From Gemmatimonadota bacterium (GTDB taxonomy: Bacteria; Gemmatimonadota; Gemmatimonadetes; Longimicrobiales; Gaopeijiaceae), in contig JAPPNN010000026.1 of the NCBI GenBank assembly GCA_028873815.1, positions 1 through 64,000 of the forward strand: a DNA stretch of 64,000 bases, read 5' to 3'. The number at the start of each line of letters is the position of its first letter. Within the stretch, counting starts at the first letter, position 1. A model generated the notes under the pieces. The model had not been told where the DNA came from, made no database searches, and saw nothing but the letters and a program-made list of their open reading frames with translations. The position numbers were made by a program, and so were the translations under genes. This document shows positions 27,294 to 35,083 of the stretch, one piece after another.

Positions 27294-28472
27294 CTACCTC
27301 ACCACGCTCCCCACCCCAATCCGCTCCACATCCAGAGAGTCCACCACCGCGATCAGCGGGCGGCCGTCGGGCAGGAACGTCAACGGCATCGGGAACCCGC
27401 CCGGCAAAACACCTACGATCGTTCCGTCGGGATCCAGCAGCAGAACGCGAAAGGCGTTGTCGCGCGTGAACAGTTGTGCCCACACGGAGCCATCCGGAGC
27501 GACCGCCAGGTCGCCCACCAATTGGGGTCGCGGATGGAAGCCGTGCTTCTCGAGCGTCTCATCGAGATCGTCATCGCACGGTCCCAGGTATCCGCGGGCT
27601 TCAAGGAGTGCCTTCGCCTCGGTGCGCGTCAGCTCTCGTTCCCCGACTCCGGCCCAGCGCACGCTTCTGACCAGCCGATGATCCTCCAGCATGTCGATCC
27701 GGAACCCGCCCCACGCGGTCAACGCCACCCGGTTTCCCCACTGCGACCAGCGGTTTCGGGGGGCCAGCGGCTGGCGGATCGAGAAGGTGAAGCTGCAGCG
27801 TGGATAGTATGCCGTAGTGCTGTACGAAGATTTGCCGCTGATGAGCTCGACCGTGTCGCGGCCCGTCACGGAAAGGAGTCGTTCCACCCAGTCGTCATGG
27901 CCAACGTTCGGTCCCGTCGGGTCAATCCGCCTCCGGGCCCAGATGAGGAACCCGCGGGAAGTCGCTTCCACGTGGCGCAGACTGGTAAGAATCACCGCGT
28001 AGTTGAACGCGGAATCCTTGCCCGCCTGATCGCCCATCCGTAGCTCCACGATCTCCCCCGCACCGTCGTGCACGTAGGTCCGGCCATCGTCGAGCACGGA
28101 CACGGACATCGCCCACTCCAGCTCGCCGGGCCCCTCGCCCTGTCTTCCCATGGATCCGAGGGCCACGCCCGTTGAATCGAAGACAGTGACACGGTACTCG
28201 AAGGGCTCCAGGACGTAGATCCGGCCGTGAGCATCGACATCCACAAGGGATGGCTTTGCAAGGTGAAAAGTGGCGGGTCCCGATTCGTCTCCCCCGAAGA
28301 TCCGGATCGTGTCGAGCGTCCAACGGAGTACCGTGGGTGCACCGACGTTCGTGACAATCGCCACCCCTGCCGAATCGGCTACGGTCGTGTCGACGTTGGT
28401 CGACTGGCCGCACGATGCCCCCGCGACCGCGAAGATGACAGAGGCCGTTCGGCCCATTCGAGCTAACACCAT
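27294..28472 (-). CDS. 6-bladed beta-propeller lipoprotein
   Basis: This 392-residue protein has a lipoprotein signal (AVAGASCG, Cys21), followed by a short linker and propeller blades with GRQGEGPGEL at residues 109-118. The N-terminal VADSAGVAIVTN resembles the segment IVRDSAGVQIAEN of the propeller at 47252, which marks a lipoprotein subgroup of the family. The start is ATG 28472, with GGGGGTAG about ten bases upstream. It is divergent from the M16 peptidase pair (160 bp between starts). The truncated higA follows its stop in the same frame. Function unknown. Confidence 0.85.
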   Translation of the reverse strand: MVLARMGRTASVIFAVAGASCGQSTNVDTTVADSAGVAIVTNVGAPTVLRWTLDTIRIFGGDESGPATFHLAKPSLVDVDAHGRIYVLEPFEYRVTVFDSTGVALGSMGRQGEGPGELEWAMSVSVLDDGRTYVHDGAGEIVELRMGDQAGKDSAFNYAVILTSLRHVEATSRGFLIWARRRIDPTGPNVGHDDWVERLLSVTGRDTVELISGKSSYSTTAYYPRCSFTFSIRQPLAPRNRWSQWGNRVALTAWGGFRIDMLEDHRLVRSVRWAGVGERELTRTEAKALLEARGYLGPCDDDLDETLEKHGFHPRPQLVGDLAVAPDGSVWAQLFTRDNAFRVLLLDPDGTIVGVLPGGFPMPLTFLPDGRPLIAVVDSLDVERIGVGSVVR

Positions 28473-28632
28473 GCGTGAGACTACCCCCGCCGTCAGCGGA
28501 TGGCAACTAAAACGTTAGGAACAGAGCGAAGGATCCCCTGGCCGCGAACCGCCCCCACTGGCCCAACGCAGCACCGTGCCGCATTCTGCATGGCAACACC
28601 GCTCGTCACCATGGATCAAGAAGGCCGCAGCT

Positions 28633-30297
28633 ATGAAGACCCTGCTCTTCATCGTTTCAGTGGGCACGATCGGTGCCCTCGCGTGGCCCACGTCGCCTGA
28701 CTCGGAGGCGGGGCCGTCCGCGGGCCCGACGGAGGCCGCTCTCAACCCCCAATCCCCTTCCCCATCGCTGCAGGTCCAGGAGCACGTGCTCGGCAACGGC
28801 TTCACGATCCTGCTCGTCGAGGATCACCGGGCGCCTCGGGTGGCCGCCAACCTGTGGGTTCGGGTCGGGTCGATGCTGGAGCCTGAGGGGCTGCACGGCA
28901 TCGTTCACTTTCTGGAGCACGTGATCCATCAGGGGACGACGACGCTGGGTACCCGCGACCTGGACGCCGAGCTGCCCATCCTGCGTGAGATCCACGACGT
29001 CGAGCAGGAGCTGATCGCCGAGCGGAACCGGGAGCGCAACCGGCTGCGGGAGCGGGACGTCTTTTTCGACGAACTGGGTTGGCCGACCACGCCCGAGATG
29101 GACGCGCTGAGGGAGCGGCTCTACGAACTCGAGGACCGGGACAACGAGTACCGCGACTTCTGGACCACCTACAAGTGGTACATGGAGCACGGCGGGTACG
29201 TGCGGCACACCGATCCGGTGCCGGCGAGTACCGAGCAGGACTACATGGAGATGAACATGGCGCTCCCGCCGGAGCACATGGAACTCTTCTTCCGTTTCGA
29301 GGCGGACCGGATGGTCAACGCGGTGCTGCGCGGTTGGGAGGCGCAGCGGTTCACCGTGCTGGAGCAGGTTCTCGGGGGACTGAGTCGGCCGCAGACGCGC
29401 TTCAACGAGGCGATCGACGGCGTCACGGCACAGTCGCATCCGGTCTATACGCCGGACGGCGGACACCTGCCGGACTTCGCGAACTTCACTCGCGCCGCGA
29501 TGTGGCGGATCTACGACGACTACTTCGTGCCCAACAACGCGACGCTGGTGCTGGTTGGGAACATGACCATGGACGAGGTGGTGCCGCTCGCGGAACGGTA
29601 TTTCGGGGCGCTGCCGAGGGGGCCCGAGCCGCCGGCCGACCTGGATGTCGAGCCCGAGCAGGTGCCGGGCGGATCGGTGCGGCTGGACTGGACGGAGCCG
29701 CTGTCGCCGCAGGTGCACGTGCGGTACCGGATTCCCGGGATGGGACATCCGGATCGGCCGGTGCTGGACCTGGTTGCCGCGCTGTTGGGCGGGCCTCACG
29801 GCATGGCCAGCCAGGCGGTCGCGGCGAGCGGCGTGTCGGCGGCGGTGTCGGCGGACTTTCGTGTGATCCATACGCACAGGTTCGGGTCGCCGGGTGCGTT
29901 CAATCTGGTGGCGCAGGCCGCGGGTGATGGTGATCTGGCGGCGGTCGAGCGGGAGTTGCTGGGCGTCGTGGCCGACCTGCGTGAGGGGCGGATCGACGCG
30001 GGTGCGCTGGAGCGGGCGCGGAAGCGGCTGCGGGTCGAGTGGGCGGAGTTCCTCGACAATCCCCAGGAGCTCGCGTTCCTGATCGGGCATCACCACACGA
30101 TGAACCACTGGAGTGTGCTGCCGGACCTGATCGAGGCGCGGGACGCCGCGACGGTGGCGGACTTGCAGCGCGTCGCAGCCAGGTACTTCGTGCCCTCCAA
30201 CCGGGTCATCGCGACCGCACGCGCCGAGCCGCCCGAGGGAAGCGGGCCCAGCTGGCTCGACTTCCTGTGGCCGGACCTGCCAGGGGACGGACGATGA
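28633..30297 (+). CDS. M16 (insulinase/pitrilysin) family metallopeptidase, catalytic subunit
   Basis: This 554-residue exported protein has an N-terminal signal or anchor (MKTLLFIVSVGTIGALAW). The inverted zinc motif HFLEH lies at residues 92-96, so this is the active partner of a two-chain M16 enzyme. Between it and the downstream Glu region lies a long charged insertion (about residues 105-165, rich in Glu/Arg) that should form a coiled coil or extended helix. The second M16 domain covers about 330-540. I start at ATG 28633, eight bases after GAAGG. Its stop overlaps the next start (ATGA). Such pairs degrade small peptides in the periplasm. Confidence 0.9.
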   Translation: MKTLLFIVSVGTIGALAWPTSPDSEAGPSAGPTEAALNPQSPSPSLQVQEHVLGNGFTILLVEDHRAPRVAANLWVRVGSMLEPEGLHGIVHFLEHVIHQGTTTLGTRDLDAELPILREIHDVEQELIAERNRERNRLRERDVFFDELGWPTTPEMDALRERLYELEDRDNEYRDFWTTYKWYMEHGGYVRHTDPVPASTEQDYMEMNMALPPEHMELFFRFEADRMVNAVLRGWEAQRFTVLEQVLGGLSRPQTRFNEAIDGVTAQSHPVYTPDGGHLPDFANFTRAAMWRIYDDYFVPNNATLVLVGNMTMDEVVPLAERYFGALPRGPEPPADLDVEPEQVPGGSVRLDWTEPLSPQVHVRYRIPGMGHPDRPVLDLVAALLGGPHGMASQAVAASGVSAAVSADFRVIHTHRFGSPGAFNLVAQAAGDGDLAAVERELLGVVADLREGRIDAGALERARKRLRVEWAEFLDNPQELAFLIGHHHTMNHWSVLPDLIEARDAATVADLQRVAARYFVPSNRVIATARAEPPEGSGPSWLDFLWPDLPGDGR

Positions 30298-31835
30298 GGG
30301 CGCGGGGGTGCATCGGAGGCTTGCGGCGGAAGCCGGTCAGGCGACTTGCGGTGGCGTCAATGGGGCTCGTGGTGGGTGGGCTGGTGGTGGGCGTGCTTGG
30401 TGGATGCGACAGTGCCGGCGACACACTTCCCGGCCGCTCCCGGCCGATCTTCGAGCACGGCTGGGCGGACCCGGGCGAGCTCGCCCTGGGGCCCGCCGCG
30501 TTCACACCGCCCGATCCCAACGCAGCCTTTGTCGAGACGTCGAGCGGCGTGCAGGCGTATGTCGTGCCTGGCGGGGCCGCCGATCCGCTGGTGCGGATCA
30601 CGGCCGCGCTGCCGCTTGGCCGACTCCACGAGGCTGAAGGCGAGGTGGGTGCGTCGGCGCTGCTGGCGCAGCTACTCACCACGCGAGGGCCAGCCGGATC
30701 CGAGCAGCCGCTCTCGCTCCGCCTCGCGGAGCTGGGCACGTCGCTGAGCGCCGTGGAGACCCTGGACGCCACCCACATCTCACTTCACGTCCTTCCGGAG
30801 GACTGGCGGGAGGGGCTGGAGCTTCTCGTTGAACTCGTGCGGAATCCCGACCTGGATGCCGTGGCGATCGGGGCCTACCGCGCGGGTCCCGGTTACAGCA
30901 TGCCGATGGCCGGGATCGGGGGGGACGGTTTTCGTCCCAAGGTTGAACTCGAGCGGCGGCTGGGCGGGTATCCTCTGGCGCCCCCCGACGCTGGGACAGC
31001 GGTCTCGCCCGCGGCGGTGCGGGCGCTGGCCGCCAGAAGTCTGGCGTCGGACCGCGTGGTGTTCGGGGTCGGCGGAGCGGTTTCCCGCGATGAGGTCGAG
31101 GAAGCCCTGGAGTCGGAGACCCGTGGGTGGGCAGCCGGCGGCGGGTCGGCGGAGGAGGCCAACGTGGTCGAGCTGACAACGAGCGCCTCCGCGTCCGGCG
31201 GGATCTCCGGCCGATTCCACGGCGTCGACGTCCCGAGCCTGGAAGGGTGGATCGCCATCGGCCGTGCCGTGGGTGCCGTCCCGGAATCGGATCGGGCCGC
31301 GCTGTCCGTCCTCCGCTTCATCCTCGCAGAACGCCTGAACATCGCGGCGCGGGAGATACGCGGCCTGGCCAACCGCGACGACTTCGAGATTCCCGTCACC
31401 GGGTCCGGCAGCGGCCTGCTGGTCGTGCGCACCGGTGGACGCCCGGAGGCGGTCGCGCCCCTCGTCCGCTACAGCCTCGATGAGATCGAGCGCATGCACG
31501 ACCCGGACGAGCCGGTCACCGAGGCCGAGGTCGCGCGCGCCAAGGGGTGGCTGGTGGAGGCCGTCTGGCGGCGGTCGCTGGAACTGGCGACCGGCGCTAG
31601 CGAGACGTTCGCTGTGGAGCATGTGCGACGCGGGGGCACGGACCAACTGATGGGGTGGCCCGGCGCTGTCGGCGCCGTCACCGCCCAGGACGTCAAGGCG
31701 GTCGCGCGGGAATACCTGGACCCGTCGGGCTTCGTCACCGTCGTGGCGGGGCCGCTGGAGCGGATCAGGGCCGCTCGGCACCCGCGCTGGCCGGTGGCGC
31801 TTGACGATCTGGAGGCGGAGCTCTCGGGCAGGTAG
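30294..31835 (+). CDS. M16-like peptidase, non-catalytic subunit (lipoprotein)
   Basis: This 513-residue protein has a lipobox (GVLGGC, about Cys38). It has the two-domain M16 fold but no HxxEH zinc motif: the equivalent region reads LLAQLLTTRG. The C-terminal domain keeps the Arg/Tyr-type substrate-binding features expected of the partner chain. The ATG overlaps the stop of the catalytic subunit by four bases, which implies a stoichiometric complex. Lipid anchoring suggests the heterodimer is held at a membrane facing the periplasm. Confidence 0.85.
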   Translation: MRARGCIGGLRRKPVRRLAVASMGLVVGGLVVGVLGGCDSAGDTLPGRSRPIFEHGWADPGELALGPAAFTPPDPNAAFVETSSGVQAYVVPGGAADPLVRITAALPLGRLHEAEGEVGASALLAQLLTTRGPAGSEQPLSLRLAELGTSLSAVETLDATHISLHVLPEDWREGLELLVELVRNPDLDAVAIGAYRAGPGYSMPMAGIGGDGFRPKVELERRLGGYPLAPPDAGTAVSPAAVRALAARSLASDRVVFGVGGAVSRDEVEEALESETRGWAAGGGSAEEANVVELTTSASASGGISGRFHGVDVPSLEGWIAIGRAVGAVPESDRAALSVLRFILAERLNIAAREIRGLANRDDFEIPVTGSGSGLLVVRTGGRPEAVAPLVRYSLDEIERMHDPDEPVTEAEVARAKGWLVEAVWRRSLELATGASETFAVEHVRRGGTDQLMGWPGAVGAVTAQDVKAVAREYLDPSGFVTVVAGPLERIRAARHPRWPVALDDLEAELSGR

Positions 31836-31872
31836 TCGGAAACACGCCGAAACCGACGAGTGACCCGAACCC

Positions 31873-31926
31873 TTGCATTGCTATGCCAATCCTTATATAG
31901 TTACTATATCGGCATTGATATAGTCA
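31873..31926 (+). promoter_or_regulatory. padR promoter overlapped by a palindromic operator
   Basis: TTGCAT (31873-31878) and TATAGT (31896-31901) are exactly 17 bp apart, a good sigma70-type match. A palindrome ATATAG-TTA-CTATAT (31895-31909) covers the -10 box, and a further half-site GATATAGTC follows at 31918-31926. PadR proteins typically repress their own promoters through such AT-rich dyads, so autoregulation is a strong inference. The padR ATG is 43 bases after the -10. Confidence 0.65.
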
Positions 31927-31944
31927 TGGGAGCGACATGGCGAG

Positions 31945-32562
31945 ATGAGCCTCGATCACATTCTCCTCGGCCTGCTCCGCGAGCCGGCCACCGGCTACGA
32001 CCTCAAGAACGTGTTCAGCGAGACGGTGCAGCACTTCTGGTCCGCCCGGCTCAGCCAGATCTACCCGACCCTCAAGCGTCTCGAGCAGCGACAAATGCTC
32101 GACAGCCGGTGGGAGCCGTCGCCGAAGGGACCTGACCGCAAGGTCTATACGCTGACGGACACGGGCCGCGCCGAGCTGCAGCGCTGGCTGCGCGACGACC
32201 CCGCCGTCGGCACGGAACGTTTCGCGTATCTTGCGCAGCTGTACTTCATGGACACAATCGGGGACATCCACGAGACTCGGGCCTTCATGGCCCAGCTCCG
32301 CGATCACTTTTCGCGCTGGCTGGCCCAGCTGCGCGCGATCGAACGGGGTATCGTCGGCACCCACGGAGACCCGGAGGGCTACGGCGACGCGGGATTCCAC
32401 CAGTTCGCGGCCCTCCGGATGGGCATCCACTCCATCGAGGCGAAGGTGACCTGGTGTGACGAGACCCTGGCGGCGATCGACCGGAGGCTTGCGTCCACCG
32501 CGCAACTCGCCGGGGCCGCCGCGGACGTGGGGCCGGGTCGAGAGGAGGGCCCTCCGTCATGA
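31945..32562 (+). CDS. PadR-family transcriptional regulator
   Basis: This 205-residue regulator has an N-terminal winged-helix domain (about 1-80: SLDHILLGLLREPATGYDLKN, cited as ILLGLLREPATGYDL, and QIYPTLKRLEQRQML). A helical Vir_act_alpha_C dimerisation domain (about 90-180) follows. PadR proteins respond to phenolics, drugs or membrane stress and usually control an adjacent transporter or membrane gene. Here the downstream membrane-protein gene overlaps it by four bases (ATGA), so that gene is the likely target. GGGAG lies about 12 bases before the start. Confidence 0.9.
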   Translation: MSLDHILLGLLREPATGYDLKNVFSETVQHFWSARLSQIYPTLKRLEQRQMLDSRWEPSPKGPDRKVYTLTDTGRAELQRWLRDDPAVGTERFAYLAQLYFMDTIGDIHETRAFMAQLRDHFSRWLAQLRAIERGIVGTHGDPEGYGDAGFHQFAALRMGIHSIEAKVTWCDETLAAIDRRLASTAQLAGAAADVGPGREEGPPS

Positions 32563-33305
32563 GCATCGGGACCCTGCTCTTCGACATCCTGATCCTGGTG
32601 CATGTCGCGACCGGCTTCGTCGGCCTGGCGGCGTTCTGGGTGCCGGTGTTCGCGCGCAAGGGCGGTCGGACGCACGTGCGCGCCGGGCGCGTCTTCGTCT
32701 ATTGCGCGTATGTCTTGACGCTGTCGGCGGTCACCACCGCGGCGGGGCGGATTATCGCCTACCAGGTCCAGGGGGTCCGCCTCGCGGACGATCCCGTCCT
32801 GTACGGCATTTCCCTGTTTCTGGGCTATCTCGGCCTGGTCACGTTCGCGACGGTCCGACAGGCGATGCGGGTGCTGGCCACGCGTAGGGCACCGGAGACA
32901 CTCCGGACCCCGGTCCACGAGGCGCTCGCGTGGGCGTCCATCGGCAGCAGCGTCGCCCTCATCGCGTTCGCGTTCGTCGTGTGGTCCGACGTCTCGCCCA
33001 TCCTGTTGGGCTTGAGTCCCATCGGCCTCTTCACCGGCCGCAACATGCTACGGCTGATGCGGAACCCGCGGGCAGAGCGCATGGGGTGGTTCTACAGCCA
33101 CCTGGGATCGATGCTGGGCGGCGGCATCGCCTTCCACACCGCGTTCGCCGTGTTCGGGGTGCAGCGGCTGTGGGTCTATGACCTGGCGGGACCGCTCGCC
33201 GTCGTGCCGTGGCTCCTGCCGACGGTCATCGGCCTGCCGGCGATCGCCATCTGGACCCGGCACTACCGGCGGAAGTTCAACCGCAGGGCGCCGGCCGGGG
33301 CCTGA
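32559..33305 (+). CDS. Multi-pass membrane protein (DUF2306-like)
   Basis: This 248-residue protein has about seven hydrophobic segments. The opening (LVHVATGFVGLAAFWVPVFARKGG, cited as HVATGFVGL) followed by THVRAGRVFVYC, and the late HLGSMLGGGIAFHTAF segment with conserved His residues, resemble DUF2306-type predicted membrane proteins. Conserved histidines in such proteins suggest cofactor or metal binding, but no function is established. It is translationally coupled to padR. It ends one base before the stop of the convergent gene at 33307. Confidence 0.75.
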   Translation: MSIGTLLFDILILVHVATGFVGLAAFWVPVFARKGGRTHVRAGRVFVYCAYVLTLSAVTTAAGRIIAYQVQGVRLADDPVLYGISLFLGYLGLVTFATVRQAMRVLATRRAPETLRTPVHEALAWASIGSSVALIAFAFVVWSDVSPILLGLSPIGLFTGRNMLRLMRNPRAERMGWFYSHLGSMLGGGIAFHTAFAVFGVQRLWVYDLAGPLAVVPWLLPTVIGLPAIAIWTRHYRRKFNRRAPAGA

Positions 33306-33306
33306 C

Positions 33307-34308
33307 TCAGTCGATGCGCCGATGCGTCGTCTCGATGACGGTGCCGTCAGCGCGGGGTGGTGACAGGTAGACGTACGCGTCCCGGTCCAGCCGCGTGATG
33401 GGTTCTTCGCCCTCGACGCCGATCCAGTGCGGCTCGATCGAGAGGACCCGCGGCCCCACGACGAACATCGAGTCCACGATGCTGTACGTGCCACCGCTCG
33501 CCCAGAAGACAGGCTCGTTCCGATCGTTCCAGATCTGGGCGTAACGGGTCGAGACGCGTGCCTCGGGGGCCATGCGCCCGAGTTCGCCGGGAGTGACGAC
33601 CGGCCGACCCTTCTTCATCCAGACGTATGTCCAGTGGGTGTCCGTGACGTGGAACCAGGCCGTGCGGTGCTGCCAAACCTCATCCACTTCCCCAGTGACC
33701 AGGTTGCGCGTGGAGGTGATCTGCCAATTGCCCCGCAAGTCCGCCGGATCGATGTTGCCCTGCCGGGTTACGGCCAACTCGCCCATCGTGTCGAGACGGC
33801 GGTGCGTGTACTCCTGGACCGCCTCGCCCTCGGCGGGCACCGTGTGGTATGCGTAGGCGGTGTCGTTGACGTAGACGACCTTCTCCACGCCGCCCATCTG
33901 GACCTGGTAGGGCTCGATGGACACGACGTTCGTGTAGCCCATCATGTCGCCGTCGAGCCACCACTCGCCGCCGCTCCCCCAGAAGCGCCACTCGCCCTCG
34001 TCGTCGAGCATCTTGGCGCGGTTCTCGGCGTGCTGGGCCTCGGGCGTGAGTGCGGCGAACTCGGCGGGGGTGGTGCCCTCGCGGCCGGCGTCCATCCACA
34101 CGTAGGTCCAGTGCGAGTCGGTGTAGTGGGTCCAGATCGTGCGTTGGTTCGCGATCGAGTCGACCTCGCCGGTCTCGAGGTTCCTGACCGTCATGATCTG
34201 CCAGACGCCGTGGAGTTTCGCCTTGTCGATCTGGGTGGGCTGCTCGGGGGCGGGTGTGCAGGCGGCGGCCAGGAGCAGCAGCGCGGTGGTTGTGCGACGT
34301 GGAGTCAT
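33307..34308 (-). CDS. Lipoprotein with two tandem lipocalin-like domains
   Basis: This 333-residue protein has a lipoprotein signal (LLLLAAACTPA, Cys about 17). The mature part is an internal duplication. Domain 1 (about 30-175) opens with LHGVWQIMTVRNLETGEVD and ends EYTHRRLD; domain 2 (about 190-333) opens with LRGNWQITSTRNLVTGEVD and ends ETTHRRID. Both contain a THWTYVWM or SHWTYVWM segment and an xFWGSGG/VFWASGG segment. The pattern resembles lipocalin-like barrels that bind small hydrophobic ligands; this is an inference from the GxW start and size. I start at ATG 34308, six bases after the strong site AAGGAGG. Confidence 0.8.
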   Translation of the reverse strand: MTPRRTTTALLLLAAACTPAPEQPTQIDKAKLHGVWQIMTVRNLETGEVDSIANQRTIWTHYTDSHWTYVWMDAGREGTTPAEFAALTPEAQHAENRAKMLDDEGEWRFWGSGGEWWLDGDMMGYTNVVSIEPYQVQMGGVEKVVYVNDTAYAYHTVPAEGEAVQEYTHRRLDTMGELAVTRQGNIDPADLRGNWQITSTRNLVTGEVDEVWQHRTAWFHVTDTHWTYVWMKKGRPVVTPGELGRMAPEARVSTRYAQIWNDRNEPVFWASGGTYSIVDSMFVVGPRVLSIEPHWIGVEGEEPITRLDRDAYVYLSPPRADGTVIETTHRRID

Positions 34309-34345
34309 TGAGGTCCTCCTTCTCGAAAACGTGATGCGTGCAACC

Positions 34346-34852
34346 CTATTCCCCACCCGTGAAGCGGCGACGGCCCGGACGCGGGGAGCCAGCCTGGTAC
34401 GAAGGGCCTGATTCGTGTCTGTCGGTCAGGAGCGTCGGGAGATCGTGTTCCGACTGGCTTTGGATGTAGCTCAGCGCCGCTTGGACCAGCAACCCGGAGC
34501 GCGACCGTCCTTCGCGCACTGCCGCCTGGTCCACGATGGCAAGCACCCGCTCAGGCAACGTGATGTTGATCCGCGTGGTCTTGCTGGAGAGCTTCGAGAC
34601 ATCAATCGCGACAATCGCCCAGACGCCTTCACGAAAGTCTTCATTGACCTGATGGACCTCGAGTGAGGCCCTCGCCGGAATCGGTTCACCGTCCATCAGC
34701 AATCCTTCGATGTGGCACGCGATGGCCTCGCGGGCGGACTCGATCGCCTCATCAAGGGTATCGCCAGCCGAAAAACAACCGGGTAGATCGGGTACGGTGA
34801 CTCCATATCCGCTGTCGGGTTCCTTGTGAATCACGATTGGAAAACGCATCAT
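34346..34852 (-). CDS. hicB: HicB-family antitoxin
   Basis: This 168-residue antitoxin neutralises HicA. The N-terminal partial RNase-H-like fold shows the HicB signature (GYGVTVPDLPGCFSAGDTLDEA, cited as VPDLPGCFSAGDT). The C-terminal ribbon-helix-helix region (about 92-140, TRINITLPERVLAIVDQAA, cited as INITLPERVL) binds DNA. The ATGATG start overlaps the hicA stop (TGA 34849-34851). GGGAGG is four bases from the first ATG and seven from the second, so the true start may be 34849. The extra C-terminal 25 residues are Arg/Gly-rich. Confidence 0.9.
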   Translation of the reverse strand: MMRFPIVIHKEPDSGYGVTVPDLPGCFSAGDTLDEAIESAREAIACHIEGLLMDGEPIPARASLEVHQVNEDFREGVWAIVAIDVSKLSSKTTRINITLPERVLAIVDQAAVREGRSRSGLLVQAALSYIQSQSEHDLPTLLTDRHESGPSYQAGSPRPGRRRFTGGE

Positions 34853-35043
34853 CGATCCTCCCATTTCCAGTCGGCTTGCCGGTAGATGCTGCGAAGCGTC
34901 CCGATGGGGATGTCCTTGCTGGGATGCTTTACCGTCACTCGGCCGGGCTTGTCAGGGTGAACGAATTGGTGGTGGCTGCCGCGGGTGTTCCGAAGTGACC
35001 AGCCATCCTCCAGCAGCCGTCGAATAATCTGTCGGCTCGACAT
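34849..35043 (-). CDS. hicA: HicA-family mRNA interferase toxin
   Basis: This 64-residue toxin of the double-stranded-RNA-binding-like HicA fold cleaves mRNA. The family motifs are complete: IIRRLLEDGWSLRNTRGSHH, cited as LLEDGWSLRNTRGSHH with the catalytic His24, then RVTVKHPSKDIPIGTLRSI (cited as VKHPSKDIPIGTL). I start at ATG 35043. Upstream codons overlap a promoter and palindrome, and a GTG at 35061 would be inside it. The stop overlaps the start of hicB, the classical hicA-hicB order. No Shine-Dalgarno precedes the ATG, which agrees with a leaderless transcript. Confidence 0.9.
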   Translation of the reverse strand: MSSRQIIRRLLEDGWSLRNTRGSHHQFVHPDKPGRVTVKHPSKDIPIGTLRSIYRQADWKWEDR

Positions 35044-35079
35044 GGTGTGTATAATACACACTCATGTAGAGCCATTCAA
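35041..35079 (-). promoter_or_regulatory. hicAB promoter with 17-bp perfect palindrome, predicted leaderless
   Basis: On the minus strand TTGAAT (35079-35074) and TATTAT (35056-35051) are 17 bp apart. The first base of the hicA ATG falls eight bases after the -10, so transcription should begin at or next to the start codon. The palindrome GTGTGTAT-A-ATACACAC (35045-35061) covers the -10 and is perfect in both 8-bp arms. It is the obvious operator for the ribbon-helix-helix domain of HicB. Confidence 0.7.
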
Positions 35080-35083
35080 CTTC

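Noticed and set aside
27232..27483. Minus-strand frame overlapping the end of the propeller and the truncated higA
   Set aside because: It is a shifted frame over two supported features and gives no recognisable protein.
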